Shown: positions 14,394 to 23,146 of the stretch, piece after piece
Position numbering within the stretch: position 1 is the first letter of the stretch
Layout of the letters: every line of letters begins with the position of its first letter
Source: an uncultured Collinsella sp.
GTDB lineage: Bacteria; Actinomycetota; Coriobacteriia; Coriobacteriales; Coriobacteriaceae
DNA length: 32,425 nucleotides
Assembly: GCA_900541745.1 (NCBI GenBank)
Contig: UQLA01000022.1
Coordinates: 1-32,425, forward strand
Reading direction: 5' to 3'
Translations under genes and position numbers: made by a program
The notes under the pieces: model-generated
Told to the model about the DNA's origin: nothing
Database searches by the model: none
The model's input: only the letters and a program-made list of their open reading frames with translations

Positions 14394-14849
14394 CTACTTG
14401 TTGGGGAAGGAATATCCTTCAACCGTCACGTGCAGCACCACGACGCGGGGATCCGTGGCATCGGACACGACACGGTATGCCTCGTCAATTTCGACGACGG
14501 CAACGCCGCCGGCGGGAATCGTCACGGTCTCCCCCGTACCCTCAAAGCGCTCGCGATCATCGATATCGCTGTAAGCGCGGGTGCAGGTGAGGCCTGCCTT
14601 GGAGGCAACCTCGACGGTCAGGTTGCCGTCGAGCGGGGCGAGCACGGCATGGTAGCGACGGTGACCGACCAGGTCGGCGGTAGCCGCCTCGTGGGCGTTC
14701 ACCCACCAGTACACCAACGAGTCGCCGATGGAGTAAGCCACGTCGTGCTGCAGGTCGGCAACGCCATCGAGCGCCTGACCGGTGCGCATCCACTTCTTGA
14801 CGGACTTCATCTGAGCGTCGAAATCGGCGCGCGAGTTAAAGACATGCAT
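14394..14849 (-). CDS. ebgC: Beta-galactosidase subunit beta, EbgC-like (YhcH/YjgK/YiaL family)
   Basis: The 151-aa protein has the size of E. coli EbgC (149 aa) and belongs to the cupin-fold YhcH/YjgK/YiaL family. Visible family features are the early basic segment KKWMRTGQAL, the VYWWVNAHEAATADLVGHRRYH segment and the conserved late part TVTIPAGGVAVVEIDEAYRV. In E. coli, EbgC associates with EbgA and is needed for full activity. It starts three bases after the ebgA stop codon, so translation is probably coupled and the two subunits are made in equal amounts. Confidence 0.9.
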   Translation of the reverse strand: MHVFNSRADFDAQMKSVKKWMRTGQALDGVADLQHDVAYSIGDSLVYWWVNAHEAATADLVGHRRYHAVLAPLDGNLTVEVASKAGLTCTRAYSDIDDRERFEGTGETVTIPAGGVAVVEIDEAYRVVSDATDPRVVVLHVTVEGYSFPNK

Positions 14850-14852
14850 GAC

Positions 14853-17800
14853 TTATGCCTCCTTAATGGGCGCCAGTGCCTGAGCCAGATCGGCAGACGT
14901 CAGCGGTCGCAGGGACACCTCAAAGCTGAAGCTCTCAAAACGGGTGCGATAGGAATCGAGCACCTCGGAACCCCAAGAGTTCGAACCAAGGCCGAGCAGC
15001 TGGTCGTTGATGTTGACCGTAACCGTGTCGCCCTTGACAAGGTCGTAGACGTGCTTGGCGTTATCGATGGCCTCGCAGCTATAGGGCCATGCCGAGAACG
15101 AGAACGGGTTGGAAGCGGCGTCGGCCGGACGCGTCACCAGCACGCCGTCACCGTGGCTAGAGCGCAGGGCAACCCAGCGGGTACCCTCGCGGTTGGCACA
15201 ATCCTGGGGCATGACATACGGCGTGAACATGTCGTCGACCGTAGTGCGGTAATGACCGACCGGGTTGGCGCGCAGCGAGTCCGGATAGTTCTCGCCCGGG
15301 CCGTGGCCATACCACTCGACGGCACGATCGCAACCGGGGACCTCAAAGGAGATGCCGATGCGCGGGATGATATCCGAGTAATCGCCGTAGGGCTCGCCGG
15401 AAACCTTGAGGTCGACGCGACCGCTCGGAAGCACGGTGTAGACAAGCTCGACGCGCATGCCGAACGCACGGACGGGAGGAGCGATGCGTTGGCTCACGGT
15501 AACGACGACCGCATTGCCGTCCTGCTTCCAAGAAACCTTGCGGGTGGACGTCTGCATTACATCGATGAAGTTGTCCTTCCACAGGGAGTCGTACTCCTGG
15601 GCGTGGTTGTCGACGAGCGGATGCCAAAAACCAACCTGGGGGCCAGAGGCCATGACGTCGCGGCCGGATGCCTTCCACTCGCTCACGGTGCCGTTTACCT
15701 TGCTGAAGGTCAGCTCGCCGTTGAGGGAGTGAATGCGAATCTCCTGCTCGGTCTCCTCGACCGTAAGCTCAGGACGAGTGGGAGCCGCAATGGCCGGCGC
15801 CGGATGGTTTGCGATGGCAAACTGGCTTGCGCCCAGTTGGAACATCGGCTCGCACCAGACGTGAGCAGCCATAGTGTAGGCGTGCACGGTCAGCAGGGTC
15901 TCGCCCACTGCGGCCTCGCGAATCACCAGCGGAAGCTGGACGGACTCGCCGGGGGCAACCGCGCCGGGCATGAGCGTCTTGCGGCAAACCACGTCGCCGT
16001 CCACCAGGGTCTCCGCCGACAGGCAGACATCCTCAAGGGTGGTAAACCAACGCTTGTTGGTGACGGTCAGCTCGCCCGCCTCGGCATCGTAAGCCATGCG
16101 AACCGGGCAGATGACCTGACCATACTCAGTGAGGCCCGGGCTCGGCTGCTGCCAAGGGAACACCATGCCATCGATGCAGAAGTTGCTGTTGTTGGGGTAA
16201 TCGCCGTTGTCGCCACCATACATATCGTAGGCAACGCCGTCCTCGGTCACAGCAGCCAGACCGTGGTCGCACCATTCCCAGATAAACTGGCCTTGGATGC
16301 AATCCCAACGATCGAAGACCTCCTGGTACTCGGACAGGCCTCCGGGGCCATTACCCATGGAGTGGCCATACTCGCAGTTGATGCGCGGCTTGGGGAACGG
16401 ATGCTCGCCAAAGTCGTTCATCTGCGACACGCGGGAGTACATCGTGGAAATGACGTCGACGGTATCGGCGTTGCGATCCTCCTCGTAATGGACCGGACGA
16501 CCATCGAGCTCGTGAGCCTTGGCGTACATCGCGCGGATGTTGCAGCCATAGCCGCTCTCGTTGCCCATCGACCACATAATGATGCAGGCGTGATTGCGCT
16601 CCTGCATCACCAGGCGCTCAATGCGGTCGACGTAGGCCGGCTCCCATGCCGGGTCGTCGGTGACCAGGGCGATATTGCCGATATTCTCGAAGCCGTGGCT
16701 CTCCATATCGGTCTCGGCGACCAGCATGATGCCATACTCGTCGCACAGCTCGTAAAAGCGCGGGTCGTTGGCGTAGTGGGACGTGCGCACCGCGTTGATG
16801 TTGTGCTGCTTCATGAGCTCCAGGTCGCGGCGCATGCGATCGAGGCCCACGGCGCGGCCCTTGTGATCGTCGTGATCGTGGCGGTTGACGCCATGCATCT
16901 TAAAGTAAGTGCCGTTGAGGTAGATATGATTGCCCTCGACCGTCACCTCGGCAAGACCCTGGCGATGCGGAACGTACTCGCTGACCTCGTCACCGTCGTA
17001 GACCTCAAACGTAAGGTCATAGAGGAAGGGGTCCTCGGGATTCCAGAAGTGGGCATCGGTCACGCTGCACTCGGCATGGCCGTCGACGCACTCGCCCGTA
17101 GCCACCACGTTCTCGCCATCGCTGAGCGTATACACGACGCGGCTTGCGCCCTCGGCCACCGTATCGAGCGTGATCAGAGCGGTATCGCCCTCGCGGTGCG
17201 TGCGGAACCTAAAGTCGACCAGGTGCGCGGCGGGACGCTGCATAAGGTACACATCGCGGAAGATGCCCGAGGCCCACCACATATCCTGGTCCTCGATATA
17301 GCTGCCATCGCTGTACTGCAGGACCTTGACCGCAAACAGGTTGTCGCCCTCGACGAGCGCGTCGGTCACGTCGAACTCGGCAGACAGGCGCGAACCCTTG
17401 GTCATGCCGATATACTGACCGTTGACGTACAGCTCGCCATAGCTCTCGATGCCGTCGAAGCGAATGATCTCGCGAGCGCCGGCAGGAACGGCGGGAAGGT
17501 TGACGATGCGCTGGTAGACGCCCGTGGGGTCGTCGGAGGGAACGAACGGCTGATCCACCGGGAACGGGAAGCCCTCGTCGGTGTAGGCAAGGTTGCCATA
17601 GCCGTCTACCTGCCACAGGTGCGGAACCTCCACGTGATCCCACTCGGGCTCGTACGTGGAGAGCTCCTCGTTGGAAACGGCAGCGGGGCCCTCAAAGAGG
17701 CGGAACTGCCACGAGCCGGACAGCTGGACAAACCCGCGCGACAGCTCGCGGCTGTACGTTGCAGCGAGATCGGCGGTCTCGTAACCCATAAAGTACGCAT

Positions 17801-17861
17801 GGGGTGCCAGGCGGTTCCTGTGGGTGAGCGCTTGGTTTTCCCAATCGTTAATGGCGTCCAT
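14853..17861 (-). CDS. ebgA: Beta-galactosidase subunit alpha, EbgA (GH2 family)
   Basis: The 1002-aa enzyme hydrolyses terminal beta-galactosides such as lactose. It follows E. coli EbgA (about 1030 aa) closely from the start (WENQALTHRNRLAPHAYF) through the jelly-roll sugar-binding domain (YTDEGFPFPVDQPFVPSD, GIESYGELYVNGQYIG), the TIM barrel and the C-terminal beta-sandwich. The general acid/base is Glu435 in MGNESGYGC and the nucleophile is Glu497 in NCEYGHSMGNGPGG; their spacing matches EbgA. No signal peptide is seen, so it is cytoplasmic. The ATG follows AAGGAG. It is divergent to a LacI-type regulator, with three operator copies 36-130 bp upstream. Confidence 0.96.
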   Translation of the reverse strand: MDAINDWENQALTHRNRLAPHAYFMGYETADLAATYSRELSRGFVQLSGSWQFRLFEGPAAVSNEELSTYEPEWDHVEVPHLWQVDGYGNLAYTDEGFPFPVDQPFVPSDDPTGVYQRIVNLPAVPAGAREIIRFDGIESYGELYVNGQYIGMTKGSRLSAEFDVTDALVEGDNLFAVKVLQYSDGSYIEDQDMWWASGIFRDVYLMQRPAAHLVDFRFRTHREGDTALITLDTVAEGASRVVYTLSDGENVVATGECVDGHAECSVTDAHFWNPEDPFLYDLTFEVYDGDEVSEYVPHRQGLAEVTVEGNHIYLNGTYFKMHGVNRHDHDDHKGRAVGLDRMRRDLELMKQHNINAVRTSHYANDPRFYELCDEYGIMLVAETDMESHGFENIGNIALVTDDPAWEPAYVDRIERLVMQERNHACIIMWSMGNESGYGCNIRAMYAKAHELDGRPVHYEEDRNADTVDVISTMYSRVSQMNDFGEHPFPKPRINCEYGHSMGNGPGGLSEYQEVFDRWDCIQGQFIWEWCDHGLAAVTEDGVAYDMYGGDNGDYPNNSNFCIDGMVFPWQQPSPGLTEYGQVICPVRMAYDAEAGELTVTNKRWFTTLEDVCLSAETLVDGDVVCRKTLMPGAVAPGESVQLPLVIREAAVGETLLTVHAYTMAAHVWCEPMFQLGASQFAIANHPAPAIAAPTRPELTVEETEQEIRIHSLNGELTFSKVNGTVSEWKASGRDVMASGPQVGFWHPLVDNHAQEYDSLWKDNFIDVMQTSTRKVSWKQDGNAVVVTVSQRIAPPVRAFGMRVELVYTVLPSGRVDLKVSGEPYGDYSDIIPRIGISFEVPGCDRAVEWYGHGPGENYPDSLRANPVGHYRTTVDDMFTPYVMPQDCANREGTRWVALRSSHGDGVLVTRPADAASNPFSFSAWPYSCEAIDNAKHVYDLVKGDTVTVNINDQLLGLGSNSWGSEVLDSYRTRFESFSFEVSLRPLTSADLAQALAPIKEA

Positions 17862-17894
17862 GGTGATGCTCCTTCGTCATCGTAGTGATTCTTG

Positions 17895-18000
17895 TGCAAC
17901 CGGTTGTCCTTATCTTACGGGCGATGCAAAATACTGTGCAACCGGTTGTCCGCCGAACGGTCGATTTGGCCGGATTAACGGTGCAACCGGTTGTACAACC
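17895..18000. promoter_or_regulatory. Three CAACCGGTTG operators of the LacI-type regulator
   Basis: The 10-bp palindrome CAACCGGTTG occurs at 17897-17906, 17939-17948 and 17984-17993, each inside TGCAACCGGTTGT. The centres are 42 and 45 bp apart, close to four helical turns, which favours cooperative or looped binding on one face. The third copy overlaps another perfect palindrome, GGTTGTACAACC (17989-18000). A central CG in a short palindrome is typical of LacI-family operators. The sites lie just upstream of ebgA and also upstream of the regulator gene, so control of both is expected. The remaining part of the gap (18001-18237) holds a TGAACgctGTTCA repeat at 18151-18163 and a TATAGT -10-like element before the regulator. 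Confidence 0.85.
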
Positions 18001-18237
18001 GCGGCACTTATGTCACCCTGAGTATCGAAACTCGGCGCAAAACATCGTTCTCAAGCTCGTAGGCAACCGCCACGCCCGCTAATATCTCACCCACACGAGA
18101 CGTATTCGATTTCGGCTTGGTTGCAAAACGACACCGGTCACCGGATATCATGAACGCTGTTCAGACGCACTATAGTAAGCTGTATCCGCACTAGCCCGTA
18201 CCAGTGACAACATCGACCGCATTTTCCAGGAGACGCC

Positions 18238-19254
18238 ATGATCCAACCAGTTCGCACCGCACCTACGCTTGCCGAGGTTGCCGCAGCTGCCGGCGTATCG
18301 CGCTCCACGGCATCGCGTGCCCTCAACGATTCGCCCCGCATTAGCGAGGAAACCAAAAAGCGCGTCCGCGCGGCGGCCAAGGAAGTCAATTTTGTCCCCA
18401 ACGCTCGTGGCCGAGCGCTCGCTGTCGGGCGCACGGAAATCATCGCCGTGCTCGTGACCGAGCCCCTGAGTGAACTCTTCAGCGACCCCACCTATAGCGA
18501 GTTTTTGAGCGGCATTACCGAGGAACTGTCGGAGTCATCCTATCTGCCCGTTATCTTGCAGGCGTCTTCCACGCATGAGCGCAACCGCGCACGCGAGCAC
18601 TTTGAGCGCCGCTCGTTCGACGCCGTGATCGACGTCTCCCCCTACAAGGGCAGCGAGCTGCTCGAGGTGCTGCGCGAGCTGGGCGTGCCCACCGTGTTGT
18701 GCGGCCAGCTCGAGGGTCATCCCTATCGCGATGTGTTCTCGACGGTCTACTCCGACGACGAAGAGGGCGGACGCTTTGCGGCACTCGCCATGAAGGAGCG
18801 CGGGCGCAAAGATATCGTCGCCGTGTTGGGACCGCAAGACAACCCCGCTGTTGTCGACCGCCTGCGCGGCTACCGCGCCGTCTTGGGCGAAGACCTCCCA
18901 GACGCAAACGTTATCTATACCGGCTGGAACAGCGGAGACGGCTATCAGGCCATGCACCAGATCCTCGCGCGCGAGATTGCTTTCGATGGCGTGCTCTGCG
19001 GATCGGACCGTATCGCGGCTGGCGTCATCACCGCACTCAACGAGGCAGGCCTATCCGTTCCGGCGGACGTTTCTGTCGTCGGCTTCGACGATCACGAGAT
19101 TGCGACGCGCTGCGTCCCCGCGCTCACGACCGTCCGCCAGCCCCTGCGCGAAGAAGGCCACATGGCCGCCAACATTGCGCTCGACATGATCAAGGGCGCC
19201 GAGCCCACCACCTCCGTGATGCACATGCAGCTGATCCAGAGAGACTCGCTATAA
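18238..19254 (+). CDS. LacI-family transcriptional regulator of the ebg genes
   Basis: The 338-aa protein has the LacI N-terminal helix-turn-helix and hinge (TLAEVAAAAGVSRSTASRAL at about 9-28, then NDSPRISEETKKRV and a hinge helix near residue 57) and a periplasmic-binding-protein-like effector domain with the late GFDDHEIATRCVPALTTVRQP signature. It is divergent to ebgAC, and the gap contains three LacI-type palindromes, so it is very probably their repressor, relieved by a galactoside or a product of EbgA, and self-controlling. The ATG has AGGAGA upstream. The gene is followed by the 62-bp hairpin array, whose first units may end its transcript. Confidence 0.93.
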   Translation: MIQPVRTAPTLAEVAAAAGVSRSTASRALNDSPRISEETKKRVRAAAKEVNFVPNARGRALAVGRTEIIAVLVTEPLSELFSDPTYSEFLSGITEELSESSYLPVILQASSTHERNRAREHFERRSFDAVIDVSPYKGSELLEVLRELGVPTVLCGQLEGHPYRDVFSTVYSDDEEGGRFAALAMKERGRKDIVAVLGPQDNPAVVDRLRGYRAVLGEDLPDANVIYTGWNSGDGYQAMHQILAREIAFDGVLCGSDRIAAGVITALNEAGLSVPADVSVVGFDDHEIATRCVPALTTVRQPLREEGHMAANIALDMIKGAEPTTSVMHMQLIQRDSL

Positions 19255-19259
19255 GAAAC

Positions 19260-19471
19260 TGGGGCAGGCTTTCCGCCAGACAGTTGTTGCGGAAAGTCTA
19301 TCCCGTTTTGAGCGCTCATTCTGGGGCACAGTTTCCGTTAGACAGCTCAACCGGAAACTATGCCCCATTATTTTGCCGAATTCTGGGTCGCACTTTCCCA
19401 GAGGACCCCCTTTGGGAAAGCGCGACCCGTTCTGGACGCAGATTCCGGGACGCACTTTCCGCGACGCCCGG
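19260..19471 (+). repeat. Array of covarying hairpins with an exact 62-bp period
   Basis: Three full hairpins and one half unit begin at 19260, 19322, 19384 and 19446, exactly 62 bp apart. Each full unit has a 15-17-bp stem with one mismatch and a 12-14-base loop: 19260-19305, 19322-19367 and 19384-19429. The inner stems are CTTTCCGC/GCGGAAAG, GTTTCCG/CGGAAAC and CTTTCCCA/TGGGAAAG, so paired bases change together while the fold is kept. Outer stems also covary (GGGGCA/TGCCCC against GGGTCG/CGACCC). Unit 4 (19446-19471) has only the left arm. Units 1 and 2 are followed by GTTTTG and TTATTTTG. This could be serial terminators of the LacI-type gene, or a repeat family under selection for structure. 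Confidence 0.8.
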
Positions 19472-19501
19472 TCATCCCATGCCCTCACAATCTCGGCGTA
19501 T

Positions 19502-19536
19502 AAAAAACGAGGGAAGGCACACGTCCTTCCCTCGTT
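19502..19536 (-). terminator. aspS terminator
   Basis: On the minus strand AACGAGGGAAGG and CCTTCCCTCGTT form a perfect 12-bp stem with a seven-base loop, followed by TTTTATA. It lies about 25 bases after the aspS stop codon. Confidence 0.9.
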
Positions 19537-19559
19537 ACGAGCAATATATAGCCGCTCGC

Positions 19560-21347
19560 CTACATCAGGCGCAGGCTGACGTCCTTGAGCTGGGCGCCGC
19601 TAACGGCACTCGGGGCGCCCGACATGAGGTCGGAGCCGCTGGCCGTCTTGGGGAACGCCATGACGTCGCGGATGGAGTCGGAACCGGTGAGCAGCATGCA
19701 CACGCGGTCCAGGCCCAGAGCGAAACCGCCCATCGGGGGCGCACCAAACTTGAGCGCCTCCATGAGGAAGCCAAACTGCGACTCGGCGCGCTCCTCGGTA
19801 AAGCCCAGGAGCTTGAGCATGGACATCTGCATCTCGGCGTTGTGGATACGCATACCGCCGCCGCCGGCCTCAAAGCCGTCCATGACAAAGTCGTAGGTGC
19901 AAGAACCGGCCGCCAAAGGATCGGCCTCGATCTTGGCGATGTCGGTCTCGGTCGGCAGGGTGAAGGGCTGGTGCTCGGCAGCATAGGCCTTGCGGTCCTC
20001 ATCCCAGTGGAACAGCGGGAAGTTAACGACCCACAGGAAGTCGTGGCCCTCGCGCTTGATCTCGAGCGCATTGGCCATGTGCGAACGCATGCCGCCCAGG
20101 ATCTCGTCGGAGAGCAGGCGCGGGCCGGCGGCGAACATCACAAGGTCGCCGGGCTCGACGTCCATGCGCTCGCGCAGAGCGGCCATTTCCTCGTCCGAGA
20201 AGAACTTGACGATGGGGCTGTTGATGGAGCCGTCCTCGCGGAAAGCGATCCAGGCCAGGCCCTTGGCGCCAAACGTGGAAGCCACGCCGGCGAGCTTATC
20301 GATCTTGGCACGTGCCCAGGCACCGGCGCCCTTGGCGTTAATGGCCTTGACGGCAGAGCCCTCCTCGTTTGCGGCAGTCGCAAAGACCTTGAACTTGGAG
20401 TTGGCAAAGATGTCGGTCAGGTCGACCAGGTGCATGCCATAGCGGGTATCGGGCTTGTCGGAGCCATAGGTGTCCATGGCCTCCCAGTAGTCCATGCGAC
20501 GCAGCGGCGTGGGCATCTCGACGCCCATGCGGCCGAAGGCGTCGGCCAGGACCTCCTCGAGCGCGCTCATGACATCGTTCTGATCCACGAAGGACATCTC
20601 GATATCGACCTGGGTGAACTCGGGCTGACGGTCGGCACGCAGGTCCTCGTCGCGGAAGCACTTGGCAACCTGGTAGTAGCGCTCGACGCCACCGACCATG
20701 AGCAGCTGCTTCAGGAGCTGCGGGGACTGCGGCAGGGCGTAGAAGTTGCCCGGCTGGATGCGGCTGGGGACGATGAAGTCGCGGGCGCCCTCGGGCGTGG
20801 ACTTGAACAGGGAGGGCGTCTCGACCTCCATGAACTCACGGTTGTGCAGCGCCTCGCGAATGGCAAAGGTAAAGTCGGAGCGCAGCTTGAGGTTGGCCAT
20901 CATCTCGGGACGGCGGAGGTCCAGATAGCGATAGCGCAGGCGGGTGTCCTCGCTGGTCTCGATGCCGTCCTCGATCTGGAACGGCGGGGTGACGGACGTG
21001 TTGAGAACCTCGGCGTGGTCGGTCAGGACCTCGATCTCGCCGGTCGCGAGCTTGGTGTTGGTGGTCTCCTCGCCACGGGAGCGCACGACGCCGTGGATCT
21101 TGATGGGCCACTCGGGACGCATGGTCTCGGCGATCTTAAAGGCGTCGCCGTCGGAGTGCTCGGGGTCGAAGGTGAGCTGCGTGATGCCCTCGCGGTCGCG
21201 AAGATCGCAGAAGATAAGGCCGCCGTGGTCGCGGCGACGGCTCACCCAACCGGTGAGGGTGACCTCTTCGCCCACGTTCTCGTGGCGAAGCTCGCCGCAG
21301 GTACGGGTGTGCATGGAATGCTCGTCGATGGGACGGGTCTGGCTCAT
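19560..21347 (-). CDS. aspS: Aspartyl-tRNA synthetase
   Basis: The 595-aa class II synthetase charges tRNA-Asp. It has an N-terminal OB-fold anticodon domain (TLTGWVSRRRDHGGLIFCDLRD), the ATP-site motif 2 (CFRDEDLRADRQPEFTQVD), the bacterial insertion domain of about 130 residues in the middle, and motif 3 (GFALGLDRVCMLLTG) near the C-terminus. The PQSPQLLKQLLM flipping-loop segment is intact. The length is normal for bacterial AspRS. The ATG at 21347 follows AGGAGG at about 9 bases. Whether it is discriminating or also charges tRNA-Asn cannot be settled from this window. It is a single minus-strand gene with its own terminator. Confidence 0.97.
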   Translation of the reverse strand: MSQTRPIDEHSMHTRTCGELRHENVGEEVTLTGWVSRRRDHGGLIFCDLRDREGITQLTFDPEHSDGDAFKIAETMRPEWPIKIHGVVRSRGEETTNTKLATGEIEVLTDHAEVLNTSVTPPFQIEDGIETSEDTRLRYRYLDLRRPEMMANLKLRSDFTFAIREALHNREFMEVETPSLFKSTPEGARDFIVPSRIQPGNFYALPQSPQLLKQLLMVGGVERYYQVAKCFRDEDLRADRQPEFTQVDIEMSFVDQNDVMSALEEVLADAFGRMGVEMPTPLRRMDYWEAMDTYGSDKPDTRYGMHLVDLTDIFANSKFKVFATAANEEGSAVKAINAKGAGAWARAKIDKLAGVASTFGAKGLAWIAFREDGSINSPIVKFFSDEEMAALRERMDVEPGDLVMFAAGPRLLSDEILGGMRSHMANALEIKREGHDFLWVVNFPLFHWDEDRKAYAAEHQPFTLPTETDIAKIEADPLAAGSCTYDFVMDGFEAGGGGMRIHNAEMQMSMLKLLGFTEERAESQFGFLMEALKFGAPPMGGFALGLDRVCMLLTGSDSIRDVMAFPKTASGSDLMSGAPSAVSGAQLKDVSLRLM

Positions 21348-21603
21348 ACCAGTGATCCTCCTTTATGGATCTGTGCCGCCCCGTGTCGTTCCGGGCGGCG
21401 TCGTACAGATTTGCCCAGCCTGCGTAAACCGCGCAGCCAGACATGGCGTTCTATCTTATCGCACCTGTGTCGATGTGCCACGGAAAAGTGGCTCCTGCCC
21501 AAAGACTTGACGGAGACGAAACAATTGACGCACCGCGGCACACGCCCGCGCTCGTCACGTGCGACAATATGCCCCAATAAAACAGCACTTGGAAAGGCCC
21601 GTC

Positions 21604-22239
21604 ATGACTGCACGCCTCATTGTTATGGATATCGACTCCACGCTCATCAACCAGGAGGTCATCGACCTGTTGGGCGAGGAGGCCGGCGTGGGCGAGCAAG
21701 TTGCGCAAATCACCGAGCGCGCTATGCGCGGCGAGCTGGACTTTAAGCAGGCGCTCGAGGAGCGCGTGGGGCTGCTTGCCGGCTTGGACGAGAGTGTGTT
21801 CGAGCGCACCTTTGAGCGCGTGACGTTTACCCCCGGCGCGCCGGAGCTTGTGCGCTCGGCGCACAGCAAAGGCTGGAAGGTCGGCGTGGTAAGCGGCGGC
21901 TTCCACGAGGTCGCCGACAAGATCGTGGCCGCCGCGGGCATCGATTTTTGCCTGGCCAACCGTCTGGAAGTCGTGGACGGCAAGCTCACCGGCAAGCTGG
22001 CGGCAGATATTGTGACCAAGGAGTCCAAGCTCATCCAGCTGCTGGATTGGGCGGTTGAGTGCGGTGTCGACATGGCCCACACCGTCGCGATCGGTGACGG
22101 CGCCAACGACATCCCCATGATTCAGGCCGCGGGCACGGGCATCGCGTTTTGCGCCAAGCCCAAGACGCGCGAAGCCGCCCCGTTTGCCATCGATGAGCGC
22201 AACCTGATGCTCGCCATGGACATCATCCTGCGCGACTAG
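21604..22239 (+). CDS. serB: Phosphoserine phosphatase SerB
   Basis: The 211-aa HAD-superfamily enzyme catalyses the last step of serine synthesis, removing phosphate from O-phosphoserine. Motif I is MDIDSTLI (nucleophile Asp9, acid/base Asp11), followed by the family's NQEVIDLLGEEAGVGEQVA cap region. Motif II is VVSGGFHEV, and motif III is GDGANDIPMIQAAGTGIAF. The C-terminal ACT domain of longer SerB proteins is absent, but this core length is normal in many bacteria. The ATG at 21604 follows GGAAAGG; an ATG 45 bases upstream lacks a site. A 114-bp gap with a palindrome separates it from larB. Confidence 0.93.
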   Translation: MTARLIVMDIDSTLINQEVIDLLGEEAGVGEQVAQITERAMRGELDFKQALEERVGLLAGLDESVFERTFERVTFTPGAPELVRSAHSKGWKVGVVSGGFHEVADKIVAAAGIDFCLANRLEVVDGKLTGKLAADIVTKESKLIQLLDWAVECGVDMAHTVAIGDGANDIPMIQAAGTGIAFCAKPKTREAAPFAIDERNLMLAMDIILRD

Positions 22240-22275
22240 TCGATCCTTCTAACAAGAGAATCAGTCTGTCCTATA

Positions 22276-22309
22276 GTTTCCGAACAATTTTGTCTTAGTG
22301 TTCGGAAAC
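22276..22309 (+). promoter_or_regulatory. 11-bp inverted repeat operator upstream of larB
   Basis: GTTTCCGAACA (22276-22286) and TGTTCGGAAAC (22299-22309) are perfect inverted copies with a 12-base spacer. The right arm overlaps a plausible -35 element (TTCGGA), 18 bases before TAGACT (22325-22330), and larB starts at 22354. A dimeric regulator bound here should block transcription. The TetR protein encoded two genes downstream is the obvious candidate, by inference. No T-run supports a serB terminator reading. Confidence 0.6.
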
Positions 22310-22353
22310 ATACCCTTTGAGTGCTAGACTTTGCGCCGTCGAAGGGAACATAT

Positions 22354-23136
22354 ATGGATAAGCGAGATCTTGAGCAATTGCTGAGCGATGTTGCCGACGG
22401 AGTAGTCACCCCGGCAGTCGCCCTCACGCGCCTCCAGACGGCGCCAACCGCCGATCTGGGTTTTGCGCAGCTCGATCTTTCGCGCGGGGTGCGCCAGGGA
22501 GCCGGCGAGGTTGTCTACGGCGCCGGTAAAACCGCCGAGCAAATTGCCGCCATTATCGAAGCGCTGCGCGATGCCGGTCAGGAGTGCATCCTGGTCACGC
22601 GCCTGGACAGCAAAAAAGCAGCCCGTACCTCGGAGCTTCTCGGCAACGACATCGACCTGGGATATGCCCCGAACGCTCAGCTCGCCCTGGTGGGTGGCAA
22701 GCCCTCCCCCACCGGTAACGGACGCATCGTCGTCGCCTGCGCCGGCACGAGCGACTTACCCGTCGCCGAAGAAGCCGCGTTGACGGCCGAGTTCTATGGC
22801 AACGAGGTCGACCGCCTCTACGACGTAGGTGTCGCCGGCCTGCACCGCCTGCTCGCGCATGCCGAGGAACTTGCCCAGGCGCAGGTGGTCATCGCCATCG
22901 CCGGCATGGAGGGCGCGCTGGCGAGCGTTATCGGCGGTCTGGTGAGCTGTCCGGTCATCGCCGTTCCCACCAGCGTTGGCTACGGCGCAAGTTTTGGTGG
23001 CGTAGCCGCGCTGCTCGCCATGCTCAACTCCTGTGCCAGCGGCGTTTCGGTCGTCAATATCGACAACGGCTTTGGCGCCGCCTACCAGGCAAGTCTTATC
23101 AATCATCTGAGCGCCGGCACACCCCGCGCCCGCTAA
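22354..23136 (+). CDS. larB: LarB, pyridinium-3,5-biscarboxylate mononucleotide synthase
   Basis: The 260-aa protein makes the first intermediate of the nickel-pincer nucleotide cofactor of lactate racemase, carboxylating and hydrolysing nicotinic acid adenine dinucleotide. The C-terminal half is the PurE-like (AIR carboxylase) fold: VVACAGTSDLPVAEEAALTA, then EVDRLYDVGVAGLHRLL, VIAIAGMEGALASVIGGLV and VPTSVGYGASFGGVAALLAM. The length is normal. The ATG at 22354 has GAAGGGAA upstream. It is the first gene of larB-larC-tetR; larC starts 10 bp downstream. Confidence 0.94.
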   Translation: MDKRDLEQLLSDVADGVVTPAVALTRLQTAPTADLGFAQLDLSRGVRQGAGEVVYGAGKTAEQIAAIIEALRDAGQECILVTRLDSKKAARTSELLGNDIDLGYAPNAQLALVGGKPSPTGNGRIVVACAGTSDLPVAEEAALTAEFYGNEVDRLYDVGVAGLHRLLAHAEELAQAQVVIAIAGMEGALASVIGGLVSCPVIAVPTSVGYGASFGGVAALLAMLNSCASGVSVVNIDNGFGAAYQASLINHLSAGTPRAR

Positions 23137-23146
23137 GGAGCATTCC

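Noticed and set aside
13236..17885. 1549-codon open frame on the plus strand opposite ebgA, ebgC and the permease
   Set aside because: It is antisense to three clearly recognised genes. GC-rich codon use leaves such long shadow frames open, and its His/Asp/Gly-rich content is typical of antisense.
19260..19471. CRISPR array
   Set aside because: The units are palindromic hairpins with diverged arms and no unique spacers between identical repeats. No cas gene is in the window.
18699..21746. 1015-codon plus-strand frame overlapping the LacI-type gene and aspS
   Set aside because: It runs through the hairpin array and antisense to aspS, without any recognisable domain.
22276..22309. Rho-independent terminator of serB
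   Set aside because: The palindrome is not followed by a T-run and overlaps a plausible promoter of larB, so an operator fits better.
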